A DNA stretch of 54,777 nt, from assembly GCF_022376445.1 (NCBI RefSeq), contig NW_025955226.1, positions 1 through 54,777 of the forward strand, written 5' to 3'. The notes below the pieces were generated by a model. The model searched no databases. It had not been told where the DNA came from and saw only the letters and a program-made list of their open reading frames with translations. Below are positions 1-11,679 of this stretch, piece after piece (within the stretch, counting starts at the first letter, position 1; every line of letters begins with the position of its first letter). The position numbers and the translations under genes were made by a program. The DNA comes from Fomitopsis serialis (taxonomy: Eukaryota; Basidiomycota; Agaricomycetes; Polyporales; Fomitopsidaceae).

Positions 1-1300
1 GAGACGTGACTTTACTGAGTACATGTAAGCTTCCCGTTCAACTTGTGGACTGATTCTCAATATAGACTGCATATTGTGGTATATTTGTATTCACATTTAT
101 ACTGTTGGTTGTCTCCCTGTGCCCTGCTGGATATTGTGTCAGCGAGAATGACTGAGACTGAGTGCAGCTCGACGGAGCTGCCATGTGGCATGTGGGTGAG
201 TTTTCATATTGTCTGTAGTACTGATGGATCACTCTGGAATGTTTAGATGGCTGGGTTTGCCACTGGGTGTTGCTCTGGCAATTGTTTGGGATTTGTTCAG
301 CCGAAACTGCTCATCTGGAGACGTGGCTTTACTGAGTACATGTAAGCTTCCCGTTTAACTTGTGGACTGATTCTCAATGCAGACCGCATATTTTGGCATA
401 CTCGTATTCACATTTATACCGTTGGTTGTCTCCCTGTGCCCTGCTGGATATTGTGTCAGCGAGAATGACTGAGACTGAGTGCAGCCCGACGGAGCTGCCA
501 TGTGGCATGTGGGTGAGTTTTCATATTGTCTCTAGTACTGATGGATCACTCTGGAATGTTTAGATGGCTGGGTTTGCCACTGGGTGTTGCTCTGGCAATT
601 GTTTGGGATTTGTTGAGCCGAAACTGCTCATCTGGAGACGTGGCTTTACTGAGTACATGTAAGCTTCCCGTTTAACTTGTGGACTGATTCTCAATGCAGA
701 CCGCATATTTTGGCATACTCGTATTCACATTTATACCGTTGGCTGTCTCCCTGTGCCCTGCTGGATATTGTGTCATCGAGAATGACTTTGACTGAGTGTG
801 GGCCTATTGGGGAGTCCTGTTCCACATGTGGACGCCTTCTCAATGTAGATGACATATTTTGGCATATTTGGATTCACATTATTACCATTTGTTGTCTCTC
901 TGTGCATTGCTGGATATTGTGATTGGTCAAAACTGCTCGTATTGAGACACAGCTTTACTGGGTGCATGTAGGCCTCCTGTTTGACTTGTGGACTGTTTCT
1001 CAATATAGACTGCATATTGTGGTATATTTGTATTCACATTTATACTGTTGGTTGTCTCCCTGTGCCCTGCTGGATATTGTGTCAGCAAGAATGACTGAGA
1101 CTGACCATGGCTCTACTGAACTATTATATGGCATGTGGGTGAGTTGTGATGTGTTCCCTTGTACTGATGGACTATTCTGGCATGTTCAGATCATCCGAGG
1201 CTTCACTTGTTACACAACTGTGAATTGTTTGTTGATTGTTCTATTGAGGTCATGCTCAATTCAGTATAGCTCAATTCAGTGGTCCTATGACTGATGGATC
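1..1300. repeat. 317-bp tandem repeat array, degenerating rightwards
   Basis: Units beginning GAGACGTG start at 1, 318 and 635, giving a 317-bp period. The first two units are nearly identical. The third diverges after about 775, and further partial units continue to about 1,300. Short ORFs at 43, 360 and 677 are just the same repeat read in the same frame and have no sign of being genes. The array is T/G-rich, unlike the GC-rich DNA that follows. It may be a minisatellite, or the remnant of a transposon or subtelomeric repeat. Confidence 0.85.
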
Positions 1301-3465
1301 AATTCAGGTATCACTCTAAGTACTCTGGGAACATTTTTCCATGTTACAATGGTTTTGAATGCCTTTCAATAGAGCTGTGTGATTTGTTTGGTATGTGTGT
1401 CATTGAGCATGACTAAGAGTCTGCATGGCCGTACTGTGCACTTGTATGACTTGTCAGTGAGTTGTTTGCATGTGCCTACCACTGAGTGGCTGTTTTGCCA
1501 TCTTGGATTGGCTGTCGTGGCATGTTGAGAGTGCAAAATTTGCCATTGGGCACAGCACTGTGATTTGTTTTGTATTTGTTTCCCTCAAATCACTTTCATT
1601 TAAATGTGGCACTACTGAGCAGTTAGATGGCTTGCGTTGGATGTGGGAACCCTTGCCTGAGACAGATATGCTATTATGGTGAGTTCAGACCATGTAGATT
1701 GTGAGTTGGTATAGCTCTGTGAATTGTTTGTTGTTTTGTTGTCGGGAACAACTCAGACGTTCCGCAGCTGTGCTGAGCGGTCATATGGCTTGCATATGAG
1801 TTGGGGAGTAGGCCCTGGCATTGTGAGCCCATTCTTGCCTGTTGAGAAAGCCTGAGCTGTCATTGTGTGCAACTTTGTGATTTGTTTGGTGTTTGTTCAG
1901 CGGAAACAACTTGTATTTCAACGTGGATTTATGGGGGGCACGGAGGGCATGTGTCTGATGGAGAAAACATCTCCTGATATCGACTGACTATTGTGGTGCA
2001 TTTAGACCACTTGAAATGTCAACAGGCACAACTCTGGGATTGAATCGGTGGTTAGTTGGCATAATAAGACCAATAGTCGTCCGTGCTTCTGCTCAGTGCA
2101 CACAGAGGCCAGATATGCTCTGGAATGTCTTTCCTAGCGTACATGGAGTGCTGCCACACATTCAGCAGACCAGGAATGGTAAAATTGCATGACTTGGGGA
2201 TTTGTTCGGTGAGTGATGGTTGACGGTGCAACGGGTGGAACAGTAGCACTACTGAGCGGATGTATTGCTCTCCTTCTGGTTGCCTGCTGTTGACAAGGAA
2301 TGGATAACAGGTCCCATTGCATGTGGGGACATACAGGTGGTGACGTGTGTACGTTGGCAGTGGGGCACGCCCAACATTCAAAGTTGTTTCAGCCACGAGT
2401 GAGAGTGGTCCGATATGCAGTGTGGGTCCCTGTGAGAGGTGCTGAAGAAAAGAGAAAAGAGGATGTGAGTGAGAGAACGACAGTGACGAGCGAGAATGGT
2501 CAGGATGGACGTGTTATGCACGTAGAAAGACAGTTTGAGTTGGCGGTCGGGAGTGCCCGGCAGGCACTGCCCAGCAGGGGGGTCGTGGGAAAATATTTCC
2601 ATATATGGTTAGATTGCCCAGCAGGGGCACCGGGCACCAGGCATAGGGGTAGGTACTGAATATGTGGTATTATTGGAATAATTGGGTGAGTACATGCCTG
2701 ATTACTAAAGCATCGTGCAATGTCATTGTACCTATACTATGCCTCATTCTCAACAATTCTGTGCTATAATCCATGATTTGCACCTGTATACATCCACACA
2801 ATGGCCATGACAGCATGACTGGGTGTTGTTGTGTTCCAATTGAGATAAGCAGGACATTGATAATTGACTGTATCATTCAGCATTAGTTAGTTACAGTTTG
2901 AAATCATTAGCTTAGGGAACCTTTGTTTCTTTGGTACTTGAGGAGTTCACATTCATTACCAAAGCACCCATCATATTTACTATCATTGTGCCTGAGAACA
3001 CCAATCACGAGCCCCATTAGAAGCCAGTGCACAATACCCAATTCCATCTCCAAGTCAAACTATTCATGCATATCAAACACTGTTTCTCAAACTTGGCATC
3101 TATACGTGGGAGTCCATGTCATTTATCATCCTCGACCCCTCATTGCTCTGAATATTTCCCTATTGGAACTACTGTACATGCATGTGTTATTACCGTTACT
3201 TTGAACCACCCGCTCCTAGTTCCTTACTATACATAGTCACGTCCTCGTGCATCTACCTTATACTGCCTACATATGCCTACGCCCTCGTGGGAAATAAATG
3301 GATTCAAGATGTACTTACTCGCCATTTGACACGCACACAGCCATCGCATTATCGGAACTCACCAAGGCACATCGACTGCACGCAGCACACGTATGCATGC
3401 TGTCCCGAGAGACCCAGTGAGAGTGGGTCCCAGGTGCAGTCTAGTGGGAAAGGGCTTGCATGGCA
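1301..3465. other. gene-free stretch
   Basis: From 1,301 to about 2,400 the sequence keeps echoes of the 317-bp unit, such as phrases resembling TGTGATTTGTTTGGT and GTTCAGCGGAAAC, but the period is lost. From 2,400 to 3,465 I see no coding region with recognisable protein similarity, no splice-consistent ORF chain, and no palindrome. This is probably decayed repeat or intergenic DNA. Confidence 0.5.
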
Positions 3466-3466
3466 G

Positions 3467-4966
3467 CTGTGAGTCGCGGACTCACAGATGAGGTGCTCGG
3501 CGCCCAGTTAGTCAATGTCAGACAAAGTAGGGTACGTCCGATTGGGACGTCGCAACGTGCAGGCGAAGACGAGGCATGGCTGGGTGCACCGAAAGTGTAC
3601 GCAGCCATACCTTGTGTTCGCCACAGGACGGTCGGGCATGTCGGACTGGTGACGCAGCAACAGCCGGGGCTCGGCGCGCCGACGACGGGGGTGTGTGCCC
3701 ACAGTCCCGTCCTTCGCAAAGCGCTGTCGAGAGCGCCGCGTAGGCGGCAGAGGGCGGGCGAGTCGCCGGTGTGAGTCGGCGACTCACACCAGTCTGCCAG
3801 GCGAGCTGGCGATCGCGGAACAGGTGCGCGTGGGCGCCGAAAGAGACGGGTGGGCCGTGTGCGTCGACGACGCACACGCCGCGTTCCTCGGAGGGCGGTA
3901 GATGGCGGGGTGGGCGGATCGATGGCCATCGGGCGGTATCGATGGCCAGTGGGTGGGATCGACGAGGCGCGGGCTTGGCGAGCTCGCGGCGGGGTGTGTG
4001 CGTCGGCGAAGCACACCGCCGACTCGTTCGTCGGGTCGTAGATGTCGGGGTAGGTGGGATCGACGGCGAGTGGGTGGGCTCGACAGGCGGGCAGACGGGG
4101 CCAACGGGGATTGGCGGGCGAGGTCGGAGCATAGCGGGTGCGACGTTGGACGCACCCCTACACATAGGGCAGCCGTGAGGGATGGGGAGCGGTCCGGCAA
4201 GCGAGAGTGGGAGGGTGACGAGCCGGTGTGAGTCGCAGACTCACACCGGCCTGGCGCACGGTGGAACGGGCGGCGCGGATGCTTGGCGGGTGTGGAAGCG
4301 GACGCGTGGGGTGTGTGCGTCCGCGACGCACAGCACCGCCCCGTGCGTCGGGTCGTAGAAGGCGGGGAGGTGGCGGGATGGTTGGCGGGTCGGCGGGCTC
4401 GGCAGGCGGGTCAAACGAGGGCGAGCGGGCGAGGTCGGCGGGTGGGGAGTGCGTCAGCGGGGCCTCCCGATGTGTGGGGCAGGCGTGACGAGCGGGACGG
4501 GGCTTGGCAGGCGGTAGAAGAGGTTTGAGGAGCCGGTGTGAGTCGCCGACTCACACCGGCCTGGCGAGCGATGTATGGGGCGGTGGAGGCGCGCGGTGGG
4601 CATGGCGGCGAACGCGTGGGGCGTGTGCGTCCGCGACGCACACCGTCGAGCCGTTCGTCCGGTCGTAAACGGCGGGGTGGGCTGAGATCGACGGCAGGTG
4701 GGCAACGAGCGGGCGGGGGGCTTGACGAGCGGGCGGGCCGGTCGATCGACTGGCGGGTGGGCTCGGCGTGTGGCGGGGTGCTCTGCCAGCACACCCCTGC
4801 GCGTGGGGCAGCCTTGAGGGGCGCGTTGGGTCCGGGAGGGCGTGCGTGCGGCCGTTGTGAGTCCTCGACTCACACCGGCCTGCCGGGCGGGCTGGCGGTC
4901 GCGAGACGGACGGGGTGGGCGTAAAAGCGGACGCGGGGGCGTGTGAGTCGAGGACGCACATCCCCC
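3467..4966. repeat. family A palindromes, first block (about 10 hairpins)
   Basis: Ten short inverted repeats built on TGTG(A/C)GTC, a 3-base centre, then GAC(T/G)CACA. Approximate spans are 3467-3487, 3768-3790, 3858-3878, 3994-4017, 4223-4249, 4313-4332, 4533-4559, 4621-4643, 4853-4878 and 4936-4966. Most extend outward by 2-4 further paired G/C bases, for example CCGG...CCGG. Two sub-variants alternate: GAGTC/GACTC and GCGTC/GACGC. The DNA between them is GC-rich, unrelated between intervals, and open in several frames only because of its composition. No gene is recognised. The block lies downstream of the 3' end of palA2. Confidence 0.8.
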
Positions 4967-5409
4967 GCTGTTGCGAGGGGCGTGGATGGCGGGGTGTGGC
5001 CGTGGAGGTGGAGGTCGGCCGGATTTGCGAGCGGGCGGGCGGGAGACGGCGGGATGGGTCAAACAACGGGCTACTCACCTTGTAGCCCGTCCCTCTCGTC
5101 TGTCTAACCCTCCTCCAGCCCTCCTCCGTCGAGCGCGAGCCGCCATTGGGCGGGTCTCGCGGTCCGGCTCTTGCTGGCCGGGCCACGTCGTGATGACGTG
5201 GCCTTCCCGCGGGCGTTTCCTCGCGCGGGGCCTTGCGTTCGGTACCGGGGCGTGCCGCGGGCTTGACGGCGGGGTGCGGGGGCCTGGTGGGACGCGACAG
5301 GGAGGTGGGGAGGAGGTGGGAGGGGATGGAGATGGCGGTAGGAGGGCATGATCGAGCGAGCGCCCGTCGGTGGCTGACGGGTGCGGGCTCGATCTCGCCC
5401 GCCTCGCCG
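4967..5409. other. spacer between the two family A blocks
   Basis: GC-rich DNA with no hairpin of family A and no supportable gene. Long overlapping frames here and on either side are compositional. Confidence 0.5.
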
Positions 5410-6432
5410 CTGTGAGTCGGCGACGCACAACGCCGCATGGACGTCGTAAGCGGGCGACGTCGCGGGTGTGCGTCCTCGACTCACAAGGAGCACGCGTGCG
5501 CTCTGCACCGCCAGCAGTCACGGGCAGGTCGTCGGGTGGGCGCTTGTGCGATCTGGCGCGAGATCGGCCGGCCCTCGCCACACGACGAGCCCCCACTGCC
5601 GTTCTGTGCGTCGCAGACGCACAGCAGGGCAGTGGGGCCTGTGCGTCCTCGACGCACAAGCTGCATGCGTGGTCCGTGTGGCGGAGAGGGCAGCAGGTGC
5701 ACCCGGGCGAGCGGCGCCTGCCCGATCGGGCGCTTCCCGTGCGACGAGCTCCTACTGCCGTCCTGTGCGTCGCGGACGCACAGCAGGGCAGTGGGGCCTG
5801 TGCGTCCTCGACGCACAAGAGGCACGCGTGGTCCGTGCGGCGGAGAGGGCAGCAGGTGCACCCGGGCGAGTGGTGCCTGCTCGATCGGGCGTGCGATCGG
5901 CGGGCCCTCACCACATGACGAGCCCCCACTGCCGTCCTGTGCGTCGCGGACGCACAGCAGGGCAGTGGGGCCTGTGCGTCCTCGACGCACAAGAGGCACG
6001 CGTGGTCCGCGCGGCGGAGAGGGCAGCAGGTGCACCCGGGCGAGTGGCGCCTGCTCGATCGGGCGTGCGATCGGCGGGCGCTCCCCGCGCAGCGGGCTCC
6101 CACTGCCCTCTTGTGCGTCGCGGACGCACAGCGGGGCAGGGGCCGTGTGCGTCGTCGACGCACAGGCAGCACGCGTGGTCCGTACAGTGGACAGAGCAGC
6201 AGGTGCACCCGGGCACGCGTACGACCTGGCACCTGCCCGATCGGGCAGGCGATCGGCGGGCGCTTCCCACGCTACGAGCCCTGCTCTGCTGTGCGTCCGC
6301 GACGCACAGGAGGGCAGTGGGAGGGGCGCGAGCACGTTCCCTGTGCCTGCTGTGAGTCCTCGACTCACAGCACTGCAGCACGGGCCTGCTCAGTCTCTGT
6401 GTGCACGCTGTGCGTCGCGGACGCACAGTCAC
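5410..6432. repeat. family A palindromes, second block, with nested tandem repeat
   Basis: About twelve further family A hairpins, for example 5410-5430, 5466-5486, 5604-5624, 5641-5660 and pairs near 5775, 5810, 5950, 5980, 6120 and 6155, then 6290-6312, 6348-6372 and 6408-6430. Between about 5590 and 6165 they sit in a tandem repeat of roughly 160-176 bp, about four units. Each unit has one long hairpin, in which CCCACTGCC and GGCAGTGGG flank the TGTGCGTC core over about 48 bp, and one short hairpin. The block ends about 55 bp before the stop codon of palA2, so it is the 3' flank of that gene. Confidence 0.8.
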
Positions 6433-6487
6433 GTGCCCGAGCAGTCCGTGCGGTGTTCCGGGTGCTAAAATTCGGGCGTCTATAGGG

Positions 6488-9400
6488 TTAGCTAGGGTTT
6501 ACAGGGCGCCAAAGCACCCTGGGTCGTCTCGATTGTCCCCATAACCCCTTTGGCAGCCCTGCGCGGATGTCTGCAGGGGTCTGTGCGAGTGTGCGCACCA
6601 GGAGTGCGTACGGGACAGCCGTGCTCGCCACAGCCTTGCCCTTCTTGTCCGTCTTCTTCCCGGGCTCGACCTGTTTGCTGTTGTGGGAGAACGCGTTCAC
6701 GCACTCCATCCACTGCTCCATGGTCTCTTCGCGGTGAGTGTGGTGGTGGAGCTCGAGCTCGGACATCTTTTCCATATCCGCTTGGGTGACTCGCTTCGCT
6801 CGCGCACGCACTTCTCTCGCCACGAACTCCTTCAAGTCACCGATGAGCAACCTGACGCCAAGGTCCGCGACCATGACTGCGCGTGCGAACTCGGGGTCGT
6901 TGTCGCGCGCTTCCTTGTACTTGGCCGGGATGTCCTGCATCTCGATGATCTGCAGAGTGAACGTGGCCAGGTACGACTGTCGTGCAAATGGGTGTCGTCA
7001 GCATTGCCAAAATACCCCCATTTTAGGTGAACGTGCGTGATCGCGCGCGATCACCTAAAACACACCAATCTGCGAGTGCGCGCACCCCTACTCCAGTGGT
7101 GCGCGCACACACACACAGTTGAGGTAAGACTTACCGCCAATACTGCGGGCCCCCACGTCAGCTCGATGGACCGTGCGGATGCAGTCTGAGGGGTCATGGT
7201 CGACTTTATAAGCGGCCAGCGCGTCACAGGGATGGACAGCGGGAACTCGTTCTCCAAGTCGAGCAAGATGTCGGGGTGGATGCACGGGAAGCCCAGCTCA
7301 AGCAGAGCCCGCTTGAACCACAGCAACGTCATGCACCCAGCTATCACTCGCGCATTCCCCGTGTGTGCGTACGCTAGCAGGCGCTCGAAGATCGCGAGGA
7401 ATTCAACCCTCAACGGGTCCAGTTTGTCGTCGGCCGTTCCGTTCTCCTGCAGGTAAGGCCGCATCGACTTGTACATCTGCTCCGTCAGCGTGTACACAGG
7501 GAAGGTCGTCCAGTCGTATATCCGCGGGAAGATCTGCTCCCCCCCGCGAGGTGTGAGTCACGATCAACAAACATCATGCCAATGACTTACACCAGGCGCA
7601 AAGACCACAATGTGTCTCTTGAGGCGAGACATGATGATGGGGTTGGTCGTGGCCTGGATGAAGTTGATTGGCACAAACCGATAGATGTCGCTGCGGGTGA
7701 CGGTCAGCTCACAGGGCATCATCAAAAGAGAGGTAGTAAGTAGTACGGGCACCCACAATCCAGTGCGTTGTTTCTCAGGGATGCGGCGGACGTAGACGGT
7801 GAAGTTGCACTCGTACCGCAGGGCGACAGGTGGGTCCCTGCTGCTACCTATCATGGTGTCGCGGAACCGCTCGTGCGGCAGTCCAAGTTCGTTTCGATTG
7901 ACAATCTTCATGCGCAGCTTGCGGCCAGCATCGCCTGTGGCCCACGAGCCAGTCGCCGCCTGGGTCAGTGAACCGTTCGACATTTCCTGCTGCCCGGCCA
8001 TTGGCCGGCTGCGGTGCGACGCAGAGTTGTAGATCTGGCAGCCACCCTCCTCGATGATAGGCCCCTCGTGTCCGTGCAACCTCCGCCAGTTCTCGAGCTT
8101 CTCGAGATCAGGCACGACGTACTCGCCTCCATCTGGAATGTGCTCGTGGAAGTCGGGGCGCTCAGGAACCTCTTCCCGGATGAGCTTCTCCATGTTGACA
8201 AAGAACGGTGCGTAGTGCGGGAACAGCTGGTTGGCCTGGATGTTCCCGTAATGGCCCAGGAACGCCTGCGGGTACAAGTCCAACCGCAGACGTCGCGCCC
8301 GCTCTGCCCGTTCCGAGACCATCGCCTCCACCTCTGCTGCAAACGCCTCACTGTCATTGTCATCCTCGTCGTCGTCGTAGTCGTGTGCCTGCTCGTTGTC
8401 ACCGTGATATTGCTCCTGCTCCTCTTCGTCATAATATTCCACCTGCTGCTGCTGATCCTGCTCCTCGTCGTAGTGCTCCTCCTCAGGCTCCTCCTCCTTG
8501 CCAGTGCCATCGTCCAAATCGCCATCATCCTGGTCTCCAAGCCCATCCCAGTCAAACGGAGCAGCAACGTCGCTGCCGTCGCCGGGGTCAGACGACTGCG
8601 GTGGCGGTGTCAAGGGATCCCAGATGCTGCCTAGGACCGGGCTCGGTGTTAGCCTGAACATCGCGGCATCCAGCTCATCCTGCTCAGCAGCAGCGGAAAC
8701 GGTGTCGCCGGACGGTGACGCAGGCTCATCACCATCATCCTGCTGCACCAACTCCTGCTCCTCGTCAAAGATGGGGCCGGTGTCCTGACCGGCGAAGGCT
8801 GCGGCTGCACGACGCTCTCGGCGACGCTGTCTCTCTTCATGTTGCAGTCGTGCCGTACCCTCTCCGTCGTCGTTTGACACGCTGAACATCTCGTGGATCC
8901 GCCGGAGATCGAGGAGCAGGCCGCAGCCAGGGCCTGTGAGGTTGTACGTGTCCACACGCCTGCGCGACACCAGGGCCCCTTTCTTGTCGTAGAGCGGGAT
9001 CTCCATGCCGTTCTCGTCGAAGATGGGGAACGTGTCCAGGTCGACGGGCGGGTTGTCCTTGCCGGGAATGTAGTGCTCGTACAGCGCTTCATACTTCCTG
9101 ATCAACGCGTCGTTCGACACGACCTCGTACTCCTCGACCTGGTGTACTCTAAGGGTGCGCGCACCCATGTCAGCTGTGCGCAGCGGATGTAATAATGATG
9201 GTGTACTTACTGGATCTCGGAGGCGATCGCCATGCTCACGTACTTCAAGTGGGACCAGGTGCGCATCTGGTCCCACTGACCCGCCTCGTGGTGGAGCTGG
9301 TATTGGACGCCGATCGGCGTGTTCTGCCCATAGCGGCACGAGATGACGATGGGCTTGTGATGTACGAAGAACTTGTCAGCCTTCCACGCCACTGGCATCT

Positions 9401-11280
9401 CCTCGACGAACTTCGACCACTCGTCCGCGAAGATGTCGTCGATCTCCTGCACGTTCTTCAGGTTCAAATCGATGCTGGCGTGCTCGCTAAGAAGTTCGAG
9501 GGGGTGAGTGCACGTCGTTTGAAAAAGGGCCAATTTAGGTGATCGCGCGCGATCGCGCGCGATCGCGCGCGATCGCGCGCGATCGCGCGCGATCACCTAT
9601 TTCGACTGTTTTCGCGACTCACAATACGTTACAAATGTCTTGGATGTCCCACCCCGCGCGCAGATCCTGCGACTTGCCAAACGGATAGTTTCGGAGGATC
9701 GTCAGGCCGCTCCAGCCGATGCTCTCGAGGAGACGGCAGACAAAGAGCTGCCAGACTTTGAAGTGCTCCGGAGACAGACGAGTGTTGCCCTTTTTGATGC
9801 CATATGCGGACAGCGGAAGGGGCGCCTCGCTGTCGCTCTCGCCAACCTCGTCGTCAAAGAAGGACACGGGGACGAACACCCCCCACAGCTCCTCAATGCC
9901 GTATTTACCAAACATCACGCACCGGCCCGACGGGTCGCAACCGAGCTTGCCGTGCTTCGTCATCCGCAGTATCTTATAACCCTGGCGCAGCTCGAGTTTG
10001 ACACTGTAGTTGTGGTGCGCAGGCACCGTCGGCAGACACACCGCCATCCCTTGCTTCCCGGGGACGCAGGACAGGAAATCGAGGAAGTGATGGTCAATGT
10101 GCCAGTACAGCGACGGATCAGAGTTCGGGATGATGTACTCGTCGTCTACCTTCACCACCGTGCGCTTCTTCAGGAGGTTCGTCGCGAACTGCCTGTTCCG
10201 TGGTGTGTTGTGCTCCTGGAACTTGCGCAGCGTCGACACCTTCACCGTCTGCCGTGGGCATTCTCGCCACTTGTTCTCCTCCCAGCTCGCAGGACGGAAC
10301 GTGCCGTCCATCTGTTGACTCAGGGCCTCGCGCGTACGGATACCTTGCCTGACATCATCCTGACTCGCCGAGCCATCCTCCGCCGCAATGCTATCCGGAA
10401 GCGCATCCAGACTGAACGGGCCCGTGTTACCTTCCAGCGTGGACGACAGCTCTTCGCGCGCACGTCTGCCCGTGTGCAGTCATCCGTCAGCCGTACGCAA
10501 CCACTCATCAGACTGACCAGGCTGCACTTACTCATTCATGTCGTCAGTGCTCGCGAGGTGCAACAGGACCTCGTGTGGATCCATGTCTGCCGGAGGGACC
10601 GGGTTGACGATGATGGCCACATCATCATCGCTGCACTTGACCGTTAGCGGCGTCCGAGGTGCAAGAGAAGTATTTAAAACGCACCTGTCCTCGGGACCGG
10701 ACTGATCACCGTCAGTTCCAGCCTGCGACGCTACCCGTGACGGTGCCTGCGACGCAACCCGCGACGGTGCCCGCGATGCCACCCGCGATGGTGCCCGTGA
10801 AGCTACCCGTGATGGAGCCCGCGACGCTGCCTGTGACGGTGCCCGCAACGGTCCAGCACCAGCCGGCGCTCTTGAAGCTGCCACCGTCGAACTCGCGCGT
10901 GATCCTGTGGCCGGGTGTGACGGACCAGCAGATGGACGAGATGGACCAGCGGATGGACGAGATGGACCGCCTGATAAACGAGACGGACCAGCGATCGGAC
11001 GAGATGGACCGGCCGACGGACGAGAAGGCCCAGCCGACTGCCAGGATGGACCAGCAATGGGCCATGCCGGAAAATCAAATGACCTTGAGGGACCGGCGAT
11101 GGGCGGCGAGGATGGAACGGCAACGGGCTCAGACGGTCCAGCAGAGGGACGCACACTGCGCCGTGACGAGGCACCCCGTGCAGAAGGTGCAGCACTCCCT
11201 CGTCGTCTCTGCGGCTGTGACGACGCAGGCGTTGCCCGCCGGGAGCTCGCTGACGGAGGGGGTGGACGACGAGAGGCCAT
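6488..11280 (-). CDS. palA2: large conserved unknown protein, 6 exons, about 1,428 aa
   Basis: Six exons splice cleanly in one frame: 11280-10532, 10465-9623, 9486-9211, 9148-7591, 7533-7135, 6949-6488. All donors and acceptors are GT/AG. I recognise no domain. Residues 1-250 are low-complexity, with repeats like AGPSRP and SRAPSRVA. The next exon is a compact region of about 280 aa (motifs VKVDDEYIIP, HHFLDFLSCVPGKQG) that is also present in the truncated copy at 23.4-24.1 kb. The long fourth exon holds an acidic Glu/Asp/Gln-rich stretch near 8350-8560, then a globular part. Two introns (9622-9487 and 7134-6950) carry family B palindromes and GTGCGCGCAC motifs. It lies about 400 bp downstream of palA1 in the same orientation. 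Intact frames argue that it is expressed. Function unknown; the acidic and low-complexity tracts fit a nuclear or chromatin protein, which is inference only. Confidence 0.8.
7021..7060. repeat. family B palindrome in last intron of palA2
   Basis: Inverted repeat with outer arms TTTTAGGTGA/TCACCTAAAA around a GATCGCGCGCGATC core. The left arm is imperfect (AGGTGAACGTGCG). It lies inside the 185-nt intron 7134-6950, beside two GTGCGCGCAC motifs at about 7077 and 7099. Confidence 0.85.
9534..9600. repeat. expanded family B palindrome in palA2 intron
   Basis: About 66 bp of perfect inverted repeat: TTAGGTGA, then five copies of the 10-base unit TCGCGCGCGA, then TCACCTA. It is the longest hairpin in the window and lies in the 136-nt intron 9622-9487. 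Normal family members have one to two core units, so this one looks like an internal expansion. Confidence 0.9.
10715..11115. repeat. coding tandem repeats in palA2 exon 1
   Basis: Two in-frame minisatellites. Between 10,715 and 10,860, 12- and 24-base units encode SRAPSRVA-like repeats. Between 10,915 and 11,110, 18-base units encode AGPSRP-like repeats. They form a Ser/Pro/Ala/Arg-rich disordered N-terminus. Confidence 0.8.
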
Positions 11281-11679
11281 GATGAATGATAGTGGCAGTC
11301 AGCCTTGGCAGCACGGAGCAGTAGTCGACTCACATTATATACGTCTCACCGTTTGAAACATGACCCGCCTCGTGTACGCACGCATGCTGGGCGAGAACGC
11401 TCTCGAACGGAATCGTGCACAAAGCTGTGCGCGCACATCGGCCTCGCCGCTGCTCAATCAGGAATAGCACTCACCGGCCGGCACGAAGAAGCCGCATTGC
11501 GTGCGACGTCGCAGCTCTCCCTGTGCGCGCACCCAGTATCATGAAATCATGCATGTCATTCAAGTGGTGCGATATGTAATACAAGACGATGCGTCGACGG
11601 CGGCAAGACGTGTGTGAGCAGCGAGGTTAGAGAGACATAGGTAGTAGTACAAAGAATGGAGACCCGTTGTGCTGACCGA
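11281..11679. other. palA1-palA2 intergenic region
   Basis: About 400 bp between the palA1 stop and the palA2 start, both on the minus strand. It should hold the palA2 promoter. It contains GTGCGCGCAC-like half motifs (GTGCGCGCACAT, GTGCGCGCACCC) but no family B hairpin. Confidence 0.5.

Noticed and set aside
43..922. Repeated 67-81 aa ORFs
   Set aside because: They are the same 317-bp repeat read three times, without start context or family similarity.
3441..6468. Long overlapping ORFs on both strands at 3.4-6.5 kb
   Set aside because: Open frames in nearly all six phases come from very high GC content; the translations are low-complexity Arg/Pro/Ala and follow the hairpin repeats.
8014..10647. 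Plus-strand ORFs of 206 and 335 aa
   Set aside because: They are antisense shadows of palA2 exons, which have splice-consistent frames and a paralogue on the minus strand.
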